The notes beneath the pieces are model-generated. The model was not told the origin of the DNA and made no database searches. It saw nothing but the letters and a program-made list of their open reading frames with translations. From NCBI GenBank assembly GCA_964599095.1, contig CAZREB010000012.1:1-64000 (forward strand): DNA of 64,000 nucleotides, written 5' to 3'. Below are positions 15,310-23,954 of the stretch, in pieces (position 1 is the stretch's first letter; each line of letters opens with the position of its first letter). The position numbers and the translations under genes are program-made. Source of the stretch: SZAS-79 sp964599095. Its GTDB lineage: Bacteria > Pseudomonadota > Gammaproteobacteria > Burkholderiales > SG8-39.

Positions 15310-16407
15310 ATGTTCTCGCGTCGCGAATTCCCGGGCACCGCCGGCAGGCTCGCCGGGCTCGTCTTCTGCACTTGCGAAATGCTCGTCGTGCCGCACGCGC
15401 ACGGCCAGCCGCGGCGCCGCGAGACGCTTGTCGCCGGCAAGCGCGCGAAGGTGATCGACATTCACGCGCACTGCGCGGTGCCCGAGGCGATGGCGCTGAT
15501 GGGTCTGAAGTTCGGCGGTCCGTCGATGCGGCCCGACCTCAGCATGGTCAGCGCGGTGGGCGAACGCCTCGCCGCGATGGATGCGCAAGGCATCGACATC
15601 GAGGTGCTGAGCATCAACCCGTTCTGGTACAACGCCGAGCGCGAAGTGGCCGAAGAGGTGATCCGGATCCAGAACGAGAAACTCGCCGAGGCGTGCGCCG
15701 CGCACCCGGACCGGTTCCTCGCTTTCGCATCGGTGGCGTTGCAGCATCCCGACCTGGCCGCCCGCCAGCTGGAAGAGGGTGTCAGGAAATACGGCCTGCG
15801 CGGCGCTGCGATCGGCGGCAGCGTCGAAGGCTTGGAGCTCAGCGACCCGAAGTTCCACCCGTTCTGGAAAAAGGCCGAGGAACTCGGTGTGCTGGTGTTC
15901 ATCCACCCGCAGGCCGGCGGTGCTTCGGCCGACATCGCAAAGCGGCTCAAGGGCAACGGCTACCTCGACAACATCATCGGGTTTCCGCTCGAGACGACGA
16001 TTGCGCTGTCGCACCTCATTTTCGAGGGCACGCTCGACCGGTTCCCGGGACTGAAGATCTGCGCGGCCCACGGCGGCGGTTTCCTGCCTTCTTACGCCAA
16101 TCGGTCGGATCACGGCGCCCTCGTGCGGCCGGACCTGTTTCCCGGCGGCACCTACGGCGCGCTGAAGAAGAAGCCTACCGACTACATGAAGCAGATGTAC
16201 TACGACACGATGGTGTTCTCGACCGAAGGCATCCGCCACCTCGCGGCGGAGATGGGCGCGAGCCAGCTGATGGTCGGCACCGACTATCCCTTCCCGTGGA
16301 CCACGACCATGGTCGACGAGGTCATGGCGACGCCCGGGCTCTCGGACGCGGACAAGGTCGCGATCCTCGGCGGCACCGCGGCGAAGCTGCTCGGGGTCAT
16401 GGACTAG
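15310..16407 (+). CDS. Exported amidohydrolase, ACMSD-like
   Basis: The 365-residue TIM-barrel metal-dependent hydrolase belongs to the amidohydrolase_2 family, which includes 2-amino-3-carboxymuconate-6-semialdehyde decarboxylase and related decarboxylases or hydratases. The metal motif HAH is at residues 52-54 (VIDIHAHC), followed by later ligands in FIHPQAGG and AHGGGFLP and a conserved Asp in VGTDYPFPW. The N-terminus (MFSRREFPGTAGRLAGLVFC) resembles a Tat or Sec signal. The likely substrates are carboxylated aromatic or muconate intermediates. Confidence 0.85.
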   Translation: MFSRREFPGTAGRLAGLVFCTCEMLVVPHAHGQPRRRETLVAGKRAKVIDIHAHCAVPEAMALMGLKFGGPSMRPDLSMVSAVGERLAAMDAQGIDIEVLSINPFWYNAEREVAEEVIRIQNEKLAEACAAHPDRFLAFASVALQHPDLAARQLEEGVRKYGLRGAAIGGSVEGLELSDPKFHPFWKKAEELGVLVFIHPQAGGASADIAKRLKGNGYLDNIIGFPLETTIALSHLIFEGTLDRFPGLKICAAHGGGFLPSYANRSDHGALVRPDLFPGGTYGALKKKPTDYMKQMYYDTMVFSTEGIRHLAAEMGASQLMVGTDYPFPWTTTMVDEVMATPGLSDADKVAILGGTAAKLLGVMD

Positions 16408-16476
16408 GCGCGCTGCCCTTTTGCGGATTGCCCGGGGAGATCGGGCCCGGATGCGGGGCCGACGCCGCTCCGGGGA

Positions 16477-16514
16477 TTGCTGCGGATGGGGGATGCGCGT
16501 ACGCTATGCGCATA
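16477..16514 (+). promoter_or_regulatory. Promoter and operator palindrome of ccdAB
   Basis: A -35 element TTGCTG (16477-16482) and a -10 element TACGCT (16500-16505) are separated by 17 bases. The last base of the -10 begins a perfect 10-bp palindrome TATGCGCATA at 16505-16514, so a bound repressor would block RNA polymerase. CcdA-type antitoxins autoregulate in this way. The site lies 32 bp before the ccdA start. Confidence 0.55.
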
Positions 16515-16546
16515 CATGACTTGCGCGAGGCGCGGAGGAATCCATC

Positions 16547-16789
16547 ATGGGTGCACGCGAAACGCCCGCCGGCAAGCGGCCGGCAAACCTGACCATCAGC
16601 GCCAAGTTGCTCGACAAGGCCCGGCACCTCAAGATCAACCTGTCGCAGACGCTGGAGGAACGCCTCGTGCAGCTGGTGCGGGAGGCCGAGGCCGAGGAAT
16701 GGCTTGCCGCGAACCGGAAGGCAATCGACGCCTATAACGCGCGCGTGGAACGCGACGGCGTCTGGAGCGACAAGCTCAGGGGGTTCTGA
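16547..16789 (+). CDS. ccdA: CcdA-type antitoxin
   Basis: The 80-residue protein has an RHH-like N-terminal half (KRPANLTISAKLLDKARHL, then INLSQTLEERL) and an acidic-basic C-terminal tail with EWLAANRKAIDAYNARVERDG, the classic CcdA tail that binds CcdB. ATG 16547 is preceded by CGGAGGAA. The stop overlaps the ccdB start (TGATG at 16787-16791). It neutralises the gyrase poison encoded next and probably represses its own promoter. Confidence 0.92.
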   Translation: MGARETPAGKRPANLTISAKLLDKARHLKINLSQTLEERLVQLVREAEAEEWLAANRKAIDAYNARVERDGVWSDKLRGF

Positions 16790-17103
16790 TGGCGCGCTTC
16801 GAGGTGCGCACGAACCTGAATCGGGCAACTTCCGCCCGCGTTCCCTATCTCCTGGAGCTTCAGGCCGACATGCTGTCTGCGCTCGATACCTGCCTGGTTG
16901 CTCCGCTTGTCCCGGCGGCAGAGTTCGGTCCCGCGGCGACGCGCCTCAACCCGGGGTTTCGGATCGGCAAGCGCACCCTCGTGATGGATACCGCGCTCAT
17001 GGCCGGCGTGCCGAAAAAGTTGCTCGGGGAGAAGGTCGTTTCGCTCGCGGACCGCTCGGAGGACATCCTCGGGGCGGTCGATTTCCTCGTTTCCGGGATT
17101 TGA
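16789..17103 (+). CDS. ccdB: CcdB-type gyrase-poison toxin
   Basis: The 104-residue product matches CcdB in length and pattern: an N-terminal FEVRTN strand, PYLLELQADMLSALDT, PLVPAAEF and a C-terminal LADRSEDILGAVDFLVSGI. The family's C-terminal W-G-I tripeptide is replaced by S-G-I here. In the family that Trp contributes to gyrase poisoning, so potency could be altered. The gene overlaps ccdA by one base. Confidence 0.9.
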   Translation: MARFEVRTNLNRATSARVPYLLELQADMLSALDTCLVAPLVPAAEFGPAATRLNPGFRIGKRTLVMDTALMAGVPKKLLGEKVVSLADRSEDILGAVDFLVSGI

Positions 17104-17194
17104 TCCATGGTCGAATTGCAGGGCCCGTACGGCGTGACCCGGCAGATCCGGCAGCGACCGCGGGCAGAATGGCAGCGGCAGAAGAGGAGGCTCA

Positions 17195-18070
17195 ATGGCT
17201 CTGACTTTCACCAGGCTTCACCCGCATTTCGCCGCCGAGGCCGGGCCGATCGACCTGCGCGCGGTCCACGACCGTGAGACGCTAGACGCGATCCGCGCCG
17301 GGATGGACGAGCACGCGGTGCTCGTATTTCGCGACCAGCCTTTCGCCGACGACGAGCAGCTCCAGTTTGCGATGCGTTTCGACGGCGAGCTGCACGCCAA
17401 GACCGGCGCGTCCGTGGTCAAGAAGAACCGTTTCGGCAACGAAGCGCTGACCGACATCTCGAACGTGGACGAGGAGGGCAAGATCCTACCGGGCGAGGAC
17501 CGCCGCCGTGCGTACGCGCTCGGCAACCGGCTCTGGCACACGGACGCCTCTTTCCAGGACCCGCCGGGCCGCTATTCGATGCTGTCGGCGAAGGTGGTGC
17601 CGCCGGTGGCCGCGGATACCGAGTTCGCCGACATGCGGGCGGCCTACGACGACCTGGACGATGAGCTGAAGGCGAAGCTCGAAGGCCTGCAGGCGCACCA
17701 TTCGATCGCCTATTCGCGCAGCGTCCTCGGATTCGAGTTCTCCGCCGAGGAACAAGAGAAGCTCAAGGGAGCGATCCACCCGCTGGTGCGCACCAACCCG
17801 AACACCGGGCGCAAGTCGCTCTACCTCGCCTCGCACGCTTCGCGCATCATCGGCTGGCCGGTGCCCGACGGGCGCCTGCTGCTGCGCGACCTCACCGAGC
17901 ACGCGACGCAACCGAAATACGTCTACCGGCATTCCTGGCGCGTGGGCGACCTGGTGATCTGGGACAACCGCTCGACGATGCATCGCGGCCGCCCGTTTGC
18001 CGACACGACGCATCGCCGCGAACTGCGGCGCGTGACGACGCTCGACATCGAATTCCGTCCCGCCGGATGA
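17195..18070 (+). CDS. TauD/TfdA-family Fe(II)/2-oxoglutarate dioxygenase
   Basis: The 291-residue protein has the facial triad His115-x-Asp117 (NRLWHTDASF) and distal His263 (RSTMHRGRPF), with an Arg pair near 274-278 for 2-oxoglutarate. It resembles the 2,4-D dioxygenase TfdA branch (RLWHTDASF and the MLSAK that follows are typical of it), but the substrate is not determined. The start follows an AGAGGAGG ribosome-binding site. The stop overlaps the MaoC-like gene by ATGA. A second, more distant homologue lies at 30463-31329. Confidence 0.9.
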   Translation: MALTFTRLHPHFAAEAGPIDLRAVHDRETLDAIRAGMDEHAVLVFRDQPFADDEQLQFAMRFDGELHAKTGASVVKKNRFGNEALTDISNVDEEGKILPGEDRRRAYALGNRLWHTDASFQDPPGRYSMLSAKVVPPVAADTEFADMRAAYDDLDDELKAKLEGLQAHHSIAYSRSVLGFEFSAEEQEKLKGAIHPLVRTNPNTGRKSLYLASHASRIIGWPVPDGRLLLRDLTEHATQPKYVYRHSWRVGDLVIWDNRSTMHRGRPFADTTHRRELRRVTTLDIEFRPAG

Positions 18071-18876
18071 GCATCGTTCAAATGAAAACTTACCGCGTGC
18101 AGGCCTTCAACACGGCCCATGCGTCCGAGAACAAGATCCACGACGATTCGGTCGCGCGCCGCTTCGGGTTTACCGGCGCATTGGTGCCGGGCGTGGACGT
18201 CTACGCGTACATGATGCACTTGCCGGTCGAGCGCTGGGGCCGCGCCTTCCTCGAGCGCGGCACCGCCGAGTGCAAGTTCGCCTCCCCGGTCTACGACGGC
18301 GAGATCGCCGAAGTGGCGGGGCGCGAGGCGGACGGGGCAATCACGATCGAAGTCGACTCGCAGGGCAGGCGCTGCGCGTCCGGCTCCGCGCAGTTGCCCG
18401 CACAGCCTGGCGCCGCACCGGTGGTCGGCGACTTTCCGCCGGGCGTTCCGCCCCCGCCCGAAAAGAGGAGTGAAGCAAGCGAACTGACCCTGCCGGTCGG
18501 CGGCCTGCTGCACGCCTTCGCGCTGGAAGTGACCGCCGAATACGCCGCCAACTACCTGCGGGACGTGCGGGAAACCGACGGCCTTTATGCGCTCGAGGGC
18601 CTGGTGCATCCGGGCATCGTTCTGCGCATGTGCAACATGGCATTGCTGCAGAGCGTAAAGCTCGGGCCGTGGATCCATGTCGGGAGCGCGGTGCGCAACC
18701 ACAGCCCGGCGCTCGTCGGCGAGACGCTGAGCGCCCGGGGCCGGGTGGCGGCGAACTACGAAAGGAAGGGCCACCGCTTCGTCGAATTCGACGCCCTGGT
18801 GCTCGCCGGTGCGGCCCGGCCGGTGGCGAGCGTCAGGCACACCGCGATCTACCGGCCGCGGCAGGCGGCTGCCTGA
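18067..18876 (+). CDS. MaoC-like double hot-dog protein
   Basis: The 269-residue product appears to contain two hot-dog halves: residues about 15-110 (KIHDDSVARRFGFTGALVPG, TAECKFASPVYDGE) and 160-265 (GLVHPGIVLRMCNMALLQS, GETLSARGRV). This is the pattern of MaoC dehydratase or thioesterase-like proteins. Its ATG overlaps the dioxygenase stop, although an internal ATG at 18082 is an alternative start. Co-translation with the dioxygenase suggests a shared catabolic route, but the CoA substrate is unknown. Confidence 0.75.
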   Translation: MSIVQMKTYRVQAFNTAHASENKIHDDSVARRFGFTGALVPGVDVYAYMMHLPVERWGRAFLERGTAECKFASPVYDGEIAEVAGREADGAITIEVDSQGRRCASGSAQLPAQPGAAPVVGDFPPGVPPPPEKRSEASELTLPVGGLLHAFALEVTAEYAANYLRDVRETDGLYALEGLVHPGIVLRMCNMALLQSVKLGPWIHVGSAVRNHSPALVGETLSARGRVAANYERKGHRFVEFDALVLAGAARPVASVRHTAIYRPRQAAA

Positions 18877-18933
18877 GGCAGTGCGCAAGGCGGATCGTCC
18901 TGCGTGCCGCCCCGGTGATAGAGTGACCGCGCC

Positions 18934-21369
18934 GTGAAACCCGCCGAGCCGATCAGCCTGAAGGACACCGCTCCGCGGCGGGTCTATCGCGGACGCCTCT
19001 TCCGCAAGTATTTCGCGCTGATCCTCGCGCTGGTATGCGGCGTGCTGCTGGTGTCGGGCGGCATCAGCGTGTACTTCGCCTACCAGGAGAACAAGTCCGC
19101 GCTGGCCAGCCTGCAGCACGAGAAGGCGGTCGCCGCGGCCTCGCGGATCGAGCAGTTCGTCAAGCAGATCGAGCGCCAGCTCGGGTTCGCCGCGCTTCCG
19201 CAACTGGGCTCCGACGGCCTCGAGCAGCGGCGCATGGAATTCCTGAAGCTGCTGAACCAGGCGCCGGCGGTCACCGACATCGTGCAGATCGATGCGCAGG
19301 GCCGGGAACTGATCCTCGAATCGCGCCTGACGATGAGCGTCATGGGCTCGAAGAGGGACCGCTCGAACGACCCGGCCTTTCTCGGCGCCAAGCCCGGGCA
19401 GACCTGGTTCGGGCCGGTCCAGTTCAGGAAGGAGACCGAGCCCTATATGACCATTGCGCTGCGCTCGCGCGGTCCCGGCGGCGCGGTCACCGCTGCCGAC
19501 ATCAACCTCAAGTTCATCTGGGACGTGATCACGCGGATCAAGATCGGCGCGAAGGGCAAGGCCTACGTGGTCGACAGCACCGGGCACCTGATCGCCGACC
19601 CCGACATCGGCCTGGTGCTGAGGAAGACCGACCTGTCCAACCTCGGGCACGTCAAGGCCGCGCTGGCCGCGCCGGCGCCGGACGACGAGCCGGCCCGGCT
19701 CGCGCGCGACCTGTCCGGCCGGGAAGTGCTGAGCGCGTTTGCCAGCGTCGACTCGACGCAACTCGACCCGGCGTCCTCGTCGAGGTCCCAGCCGCTGGGC
19801 TGGAAAGTCTTTGTCGAGCAGCCGGTGTCCGAGGTCTATGCGACGCTGAACGCGACGATCGTGCGTACCGCGATGCTGATGGTGGCCGGCCTGCTGATCT
19901 CGGCGCTGACCGCGCTTTGGCTCGCGCGCGGGCTGGTGCGTCCGATCCGCACGCTGCAGGAAGGCGCGCAGAGGATCGGCGAGGGCGAGCTCGACCAGAA
20001 GATCGAGATCAGGACCGGCGACGAGCTCGAAGCCCTGGCCGACCAGTTCAACCGCATGACCGCGCAGTTGCGCGAATCGTATGCCGGGCTGGAAAAGAAG
20101 GTCGAGGAGCGCACCGCGGAACTGACCGAATCGTTGCGCCAGCAGACCGCGACCGCCGAGGTGCTGAAGGCGATCAGCCGCTCGACGCTCGACCTGGATG
20201 CGGTCCTGCAGATCCTGATCGACAACGCGACGCGGCTGTGCAACGCGGTGAACGGCGTGATCCTGAGGCCGAATGCGGACGGCGGCTTCGTGCCGACGGT
20301 CGCGCACGGCTATTCGCCCGACTCGCCGGTCGTGGCCGAAATGCACCGCAACCCGCTCGTGCCCGGTCCCGGTTCGGGCACCGGCCGGGCCCTGCTCGAG
20401 AAACGCGCGATCCATATCCGCGACGTGATGGAGGAGCCCGGCTACGCCCGGAAGGACACCGCGCGGCTGGGCCATTTCCGCACGCTGCTCGCCGTGCCGA
20501 TGCTGCGCGGGGACGAACCGATCGGCGTGATCGCGATGTCGCGCGGCGAGAAGGTCGAGCCGTTCACCGACAAGCAGATCGAGCTGGTCACCACGTTCGC
20601 CGACCAGGCGGTGATCGCGATCGAGAACGTGCGGCTGTTCAACGAGATCCAGGAAAAGAGCCGCCAGCTCGAAATCGCCGGCCAGCACAAGTCGGAATTC
20701 CTCGCCAACATGTCGCACGAGCTGAGGACGCCGCTGAACGCGATCATCGGGTTCTCGGAGGTCCTGATCGACCGGATGTTCGGCGAGCTGAACGACAAGC
20801 AGGCCGACTACCTGAACGACATCCATTCCTCGGGCAAGCACTTGCTGTCGCTCATCAACGACATCCTCGACCTCTCGAAGATCGAGGCCGGGCGCATGGA
20901 CCTCGAGCCCTCGGACTTCGACGTGCCGAATGCGCTTGCGAATGCGCTTACGCTGATCCGCGAGCGCGCCACGCGCCACGGCATTGCGCTGGAGCTCGTG
21001 GTCGACGCGCAGATGGGCGAGATCAGGGCGGACGAGCGCAAGTTCAAGCAGATCCTGCTGAACCTCCTGTCCAACGCGGTCAAGTTCACGCCGGACGGCG
21101 GGCGCGTCGAGGTGCACGCGAAAAAGGAAGGCGGCACGCTCGAGGTGGCGGTCAGGGACACCGGCATAGGCATCGCGCCCGAAGACCAGGACGCGGTGTT
21201 CGAGGAATTCCGCCAGGTCGGCCGGCATTACACCAACAAGAACGAAGGCACCGGCCTGGGCCTCGCGCTCACCAGGCGCTTCGTCGAGCTGCACGGCGGG
21301 CGGCTGTGGCTCGAGAGCGAAGTCGGCAAGGGGTCCACATTCACGTTCACGATACCGGTGCAACCATGA
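18934..21369 (+). CDS. Membrane sensor histidine kinase (Cache-HAMP-GAF-HisKA-HATPase)
   Basis: This 811-residue kinase starts at GTG 18934. A membrane helix at about residues 27-50 precedes a periplasmic dCache-like region (about 50-300), followed by a second helix (about 308-330), a HAMP linker (to about 380), a coiled region with EERTAELTESLRQQ, and one GAF domain (400-560). HisKA has phospho-acceptor His595 (SHELRTP) and the HATPase ends with EGTGLGLALTRRF. It overlaps the next receiver by ATGA. Its linker after the GAF is nearly identical to those of the first kinase. Confidence 0.95.
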   Translation: MKPAEPISLKDTAPRRVYRGRLFRKYFALILALVCGVLLVSGGISVYFAYQENKSALASLQHEKAVAAASRIEQFVKQIERQLGFAALPQLGSDGLEQRRMEFLKLLNQAPAVTDIVQIDAQGRELILESRLTMSVMGSKRDRSNDPAFLGAKPGQTWFGPVQFRKETEPYMTIALRSRGPGGAVTAADINLKFIWDVITRIKIGAKGKAYVVDSTGHLIADPDIGLVLRKTDLSNLGHVKAALAAPAPDDEPARLARDLSGREVLSAFASVDSTQLDPASSSRSQPLGWKVFVEQPVSEVYATLNATIVRTAMLMVAGLLISALTALWLARGLVRPIRTLQEGAQRIGEGELDQKIEIRTGDELEALADQFNRMTAQLRESYAGLEKKVEERTAELTESLRQQTATAEVLKAISRSTLDLDAVLQILIDNATRLCNAVNGVILRPNADGGFVPTVAHGYSPDSPVVAEMHRNPLVPGPGSGTGRALLEKRAIHIRDVMEEPGYARKDTARLGHFRTLLAVPMLRGDEPIGVIAMSRGEKVEPFTDKQIELVTTFADQAVIAIENVRLFNEIQEKSRQLEIAGQHKSEFLANMSHELRTPLNAIIGFSEVLIDRMFGELNDKQADYLNDIHSSGKHLLSLINDILDLSKIEAGRMDLEPSDFDVPNALANALTLIRERATRHGIALELVVDAQMGEIRADERKFKQILLNLLSNAVKFTPDGGRVEVHAKKEGGTLEVAVRDTGIGIAPEDQDAVFEEFRQVGRHYTNKNEGTGLGLALTRRFVELHGGRLWLESEVGKGSTFTFTIPVQP

Positions 21370-21740
21370 GCCTCATCCTGATCGTCGAAGACAACGAGAA
21401 GAACATGAAACTGGTGCGCGACATCCTGCAGGCCAAGGGCCACGCGACCATGGAAGCCGGCACCGCGGAGGACGGCATCCGGATGGCGCAGGAGCGAGTG
21501 CCCGACCTGGTGCTGATGGACATCCAGCTGCCGGGCATGAACGGCATGGAGGCGCTCAAGGTGCTGCGCGCGGACCCGAAGACCGCCGGCGTGCCGGTCG
21601 TCGCGATCACCGCGTCGGTCATGACGCAGGACCGGCAGCAGATCATGGACACCGGGTTCGACGGCTTCATCGAGAAGCCGATCAACCTCAAGGAGTTCCT
21701 CGCGACGGTGCAGCGCGCGACCCATCCGGCGGGGACATGA
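21366..21740 (+). CDS. Single-domain response regulator
   Basis: The 124-residue receiver has acidic pocket residues in VEDNE, phospho-acceptor Asp52 in LMDIQLPG and Lys104 in EKPIN. It has no output domain. It overlaps the kinase gene by ATGA and the receiver-cyclase gene likewise, so all three are coupled. It closely parallels the receiver at 2861-3244, which indicates that the two signalling operons share an origin. DivK-like phosphotransfer or allosteric roles are likely. Confidence 0.93.
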   Translation: MSLILIVEDNEKNMKLVRDILQAKGHATMEAGTAEDGIRMAQERVPDLVLMDIQLPGMNGMEALKVLRADPKTAGVPVVAITASVMTQDRQQIMDTGFDGFIEKPINLKEFLATVQRATHPAGT

Positions 21741-22858
21741 ACAGCGGCGCAAAAGTCCTGGTCGTCGACGACACGCCCCACAACGTCAAGCTGCTGGCCG
21801 ACATCCTCGGGGCCAGGGGTTACGCGGTGTCGACCGCCGTCAACGGCGAAGAAGCGCTGAAGAAGGTCGCGGCCGAGCCGCCGGACATCGTCCTGCTCGA
21901 CATCATGATGCCGGGCCTGTCGGGCTACGACGTCTGCCGCAAGCTGCGCGAGGATCCGGCCACCGCTTTGCTGCCGGTGGTGCTCTGCACTTCGCTGGAC
22001 CCGGCCGGCGAGCGCGTCAAGGGGATGGAGGCGGGCGCCGACGACTTCCTCACCAAGCCGATCAACCAGGCGGAGCTGTTCGCGCGGGTGAAGTCGCTGC
22101 TGCGGATCAAGTCGCTGCAGGACGAGGTCAAGGCGCAGACGGCCAAGCTGGCCGATTGGAACGACACGCTCGAGGCGCGCGTCAAGGAGCAGGTCGCGCA
22201 ACTGGAGCGGTTCGGCCGCCTCAAGGGATTCTTCTCGCCCGCACTGGCCGAGGCGATCGTCAACGGCGGCGGCGAGGAATTGCTCAAGACCCACCGCCGC
22301 GAGATCAGCGTCGTCTTCATCGACCTGCGCGGGTTTACGGCGTTTACCGACCGTGCCGAACCCGAGGAAGTCATGGAGTTGCTGCGCGCGTACCACGCGG
22401 ACATGGGACGCATCGTGCTTGCTCACGGCGGCACGCTGGAGCGCTTCGCGGGCGACGCGATCATGGTGTTCTTCAACGATCCGGTGCCAATGGAGAAGCC
22501 CGCCGAGAATGCGGTGCGCATGGCGCTCGCTATGCGCGATGCTTTCCCGCCGATCGGCGAGACGTGGAGGAAACGCGGCTACGACCTCGGGCTGGGCTGC
22601 GGGGTGGCGCAGGGTTACGCGACGCTTGGCGCAATCGGATTCGAAGGGCGTTGGGACTACGCCGCGATCGGCAACGTGACCAACCTCGCGGCGCGGCTTT
22701 GTTCGGAGGCCGCCGGCGGGCAGGTGCTCGTGGACCGCAAGATCATGGCGCGGCTGGAAGGAATGGTGGACGCCGAGCCGGTCGGGCCGCTGAACCTCAA
22801 GGGCATCGCCCAGCCGGTGCCGGCGTTCTCGGTGACCGGGTTCAGGCCGGCGCCATGA
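21737..22858 (+). CDS. Receiver-class III nucleotide cyclase fusion
   Basis: The 373-residue protein has a receiver (1-125) with phospho-acceptor Asp55, a coiled-coil linker (125-160) and a class III cyclase domain (about 185-373). The metal-binding Asp196 (FIDLRGFT) and Asp240 (FAGDAIMVFF) and the transition-state pair Asn316/Arg320 (GNVTNLAARL) are present. The base-recognising Lys appears as Arg236 (ERFAGD), which leaves the substrate uncertain, though cAMP is the default. Phosphorylation by the co-operonic kinase probably controls it. Two cNMP-binding proteins are encoded 8-12 kb upstream. Confidence 0.92.
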   Translation: MNSGAKVLVVDDTPHNVKLLADILGARGYAVSTAVNGEEALKKVAAEPPDIVLLDIMMPGLSGYDVCRKLREDPATALLPVVLCTSLDPAGERVKGMEAGADDFLTKPINQAELFARVKSLLRIKSLQDEVKAQTAKLADWNDTLEARVKEQVAQLERFGRLKGFFSPALAEAIVNGGGEELLKTHRREISVVFIDLRGFTAFTDRAEPEEVMELLRAYHADMGRIVLAHGGTLERFAGDAIMVFFNDPVPMEKPAENAVRMALAMRDAFPPIGETWRKRGYDLGLGCGVAQGYATLGAIGFEGRWDYAAIGNVTNLAARLCSEAAGGQVLVDRKIMARLEGMVDAEPVGPLNLKGIAQPVPAFSVTGFRPAP

Positions 22859-22919
22859 ATGCTGCCATTTTCGATCTGAAGTCCGCGTGGTTGTTGGGTT
22901 TACAGCCGAAATGCTGCCA
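22857..22919 (-). repeat. Dispersed intergenic repeat, copy A
   Basis: The copy begins in the stop codon of the cyclase gene (GAATGCTGCCA from 22857) and ends with CCGAAATGCTGCCA at 22906-22919. Both ends therefore carry AATGCTGCCA as a direct repeat. Read on the minus strand it aligns along its length with the copies at 34546-34607 and 49435-49501, sharing CCGC, TGG and CTGA blocks at matched spacing. Confidence 0.75.
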
Positions 22920-22955
22920 CGATAGGATTTCTATAGTGACCCACGGGTGCCTTTG

Positions 22956-23951
22956 ATGGAGATGCGCGGTTTCGGCCGGACCGGGATGAAAGTTTCGATC
23001 CTGGGCTTTGGCTGCGGCGCCGTCGGCGGGCTGATGGTGCGCGGCGACCCGGCCGACCAGGAGCGCGCAATCGGCCGGGCGCTGGATGCGGGCGTAAATT
23101 ATTTCGATACCGCCGTGCAGTATGGCAACGGTGAATCCGAGAAGAACCTGGGCCGAATCCTGAACAAGCTGAAGCCCCGCGACGCGATCGTCGGCACCAA
23201 GGTCAGGTTGCCGCCCGGAACTGGGCAGGTCGCCGACGCGATTGCGAAGTCACTGGAGGGAAGCCTGAAGCGGCTGGGTCGCGACCAGGTCGACATCCTG
23301 CATTTCCACAACCCGATCGCAACCGCCGGCGATGGGAATCCGTTCAGCAGCGCTCGGATGATGGAGGAGATCCTGCCGGCGTTCGAAGCGCTGCGGCGGC
23401 AAGGCAAGGTGCGGTTCCTCGGGATCACCGCGACCGGGGATACGGCGGCACTGCAGAAAGTCATCGACGCGCGCGTGTTCGATTCGGCGCAGATCACCTA
23501 CAACATGCTCAACCCGTCGGCCGCAGTCGCGTTGCCGCCGAACTATCCGGCGCAGGACTACGGCCGACTCTTCGACCATGCCAAGGCCGCAGGCGTCGGC
23601 GTCATTGGCATTCGCGTGCTGGGCGGTGGCGCGCTGTCGGGATCGCCCGAGCGCCACCCGCTCGCCAGCCCGCCGCCTGCGCCGATCGGTTCGGCGATGA
23701 CCTATGAAGGCGACCTGAAGCGCGCGCAGCGCTTGGCGCCGCTGGTCGACGAGGGATACGCAGCGAGTCTCGCGGAAGCCGCGACGCGGTTTTGCATCAC
23801 GCATCCCGCGATGGGCACGATCCTCGTCGGCGTGGCCTCGCCGCAGCAGTTCGAGGATGCGCTCGCCGCAGTGTTGAAAGGGCCGTTGCCGCAGGCTGCG
23901 CTCGATCGGCTGGCCACGTTGCAGCAGGAATTCGCCGGAGAGGCGCGGTAG
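22956..23951 (+). CDS. Aldo/keto reductase
   Basis: The product has 331 residues from ATG 22956; an in-frame GTG at 22947 is less likely. It is a TIM-barrel AKR with the catalytic Asp and Tyr in FDTAVQYGNGES, Lys in VGTKVRL and His in ILHFHNP. The family reduces aldehydes or ketones with NAD(P)H. A C-terminal family pattern (MGTILVGVASPQQFEDALAAV) is present. The product may act on an aldehyde from the neighbouring catabolic genes. It is followed after three bases by an MBL hydrolase gene. Confidence 0.9.
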   Translation: MEMRGFGRTGMKVSILGFGCGAVGGLMVRGDPADQERAIGRALDAGVNYFDTAVQYGNGESEKNLGRILNKLKPRDAIVGTKVRLPPGTGQVADAIAKSLEGSLKRLGRDQVDILHFHNPIATAGDGNPFSSARMMEEILPAFEALRRQGKVRFLGITATGDTAALQKVIDARVFDSAQITYNMLNPSAAVALPPNYPAQDYGRLFDHAKAAGVGVIGIRVLGGGALSGSPERHPLASPPPAPIGSAMTYEGDLKRAQRLAPLVDEGYAASLAEAATRFCITHPAMGTILVGVASPQQFEDALAAVLKGPLPQAALDRLATLQQEFAGEAR

Positions 23952-23954
23952 CCG

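Noticed and set aside
14632..16239. A minus-strand open frame of 535 codons covering the cupin and the amidohydrolase
   Set aside because: Only the part from ATG 15177 has family similarity and a ribosome-binding site; the rest is antisense to the amidohydrolase gene.
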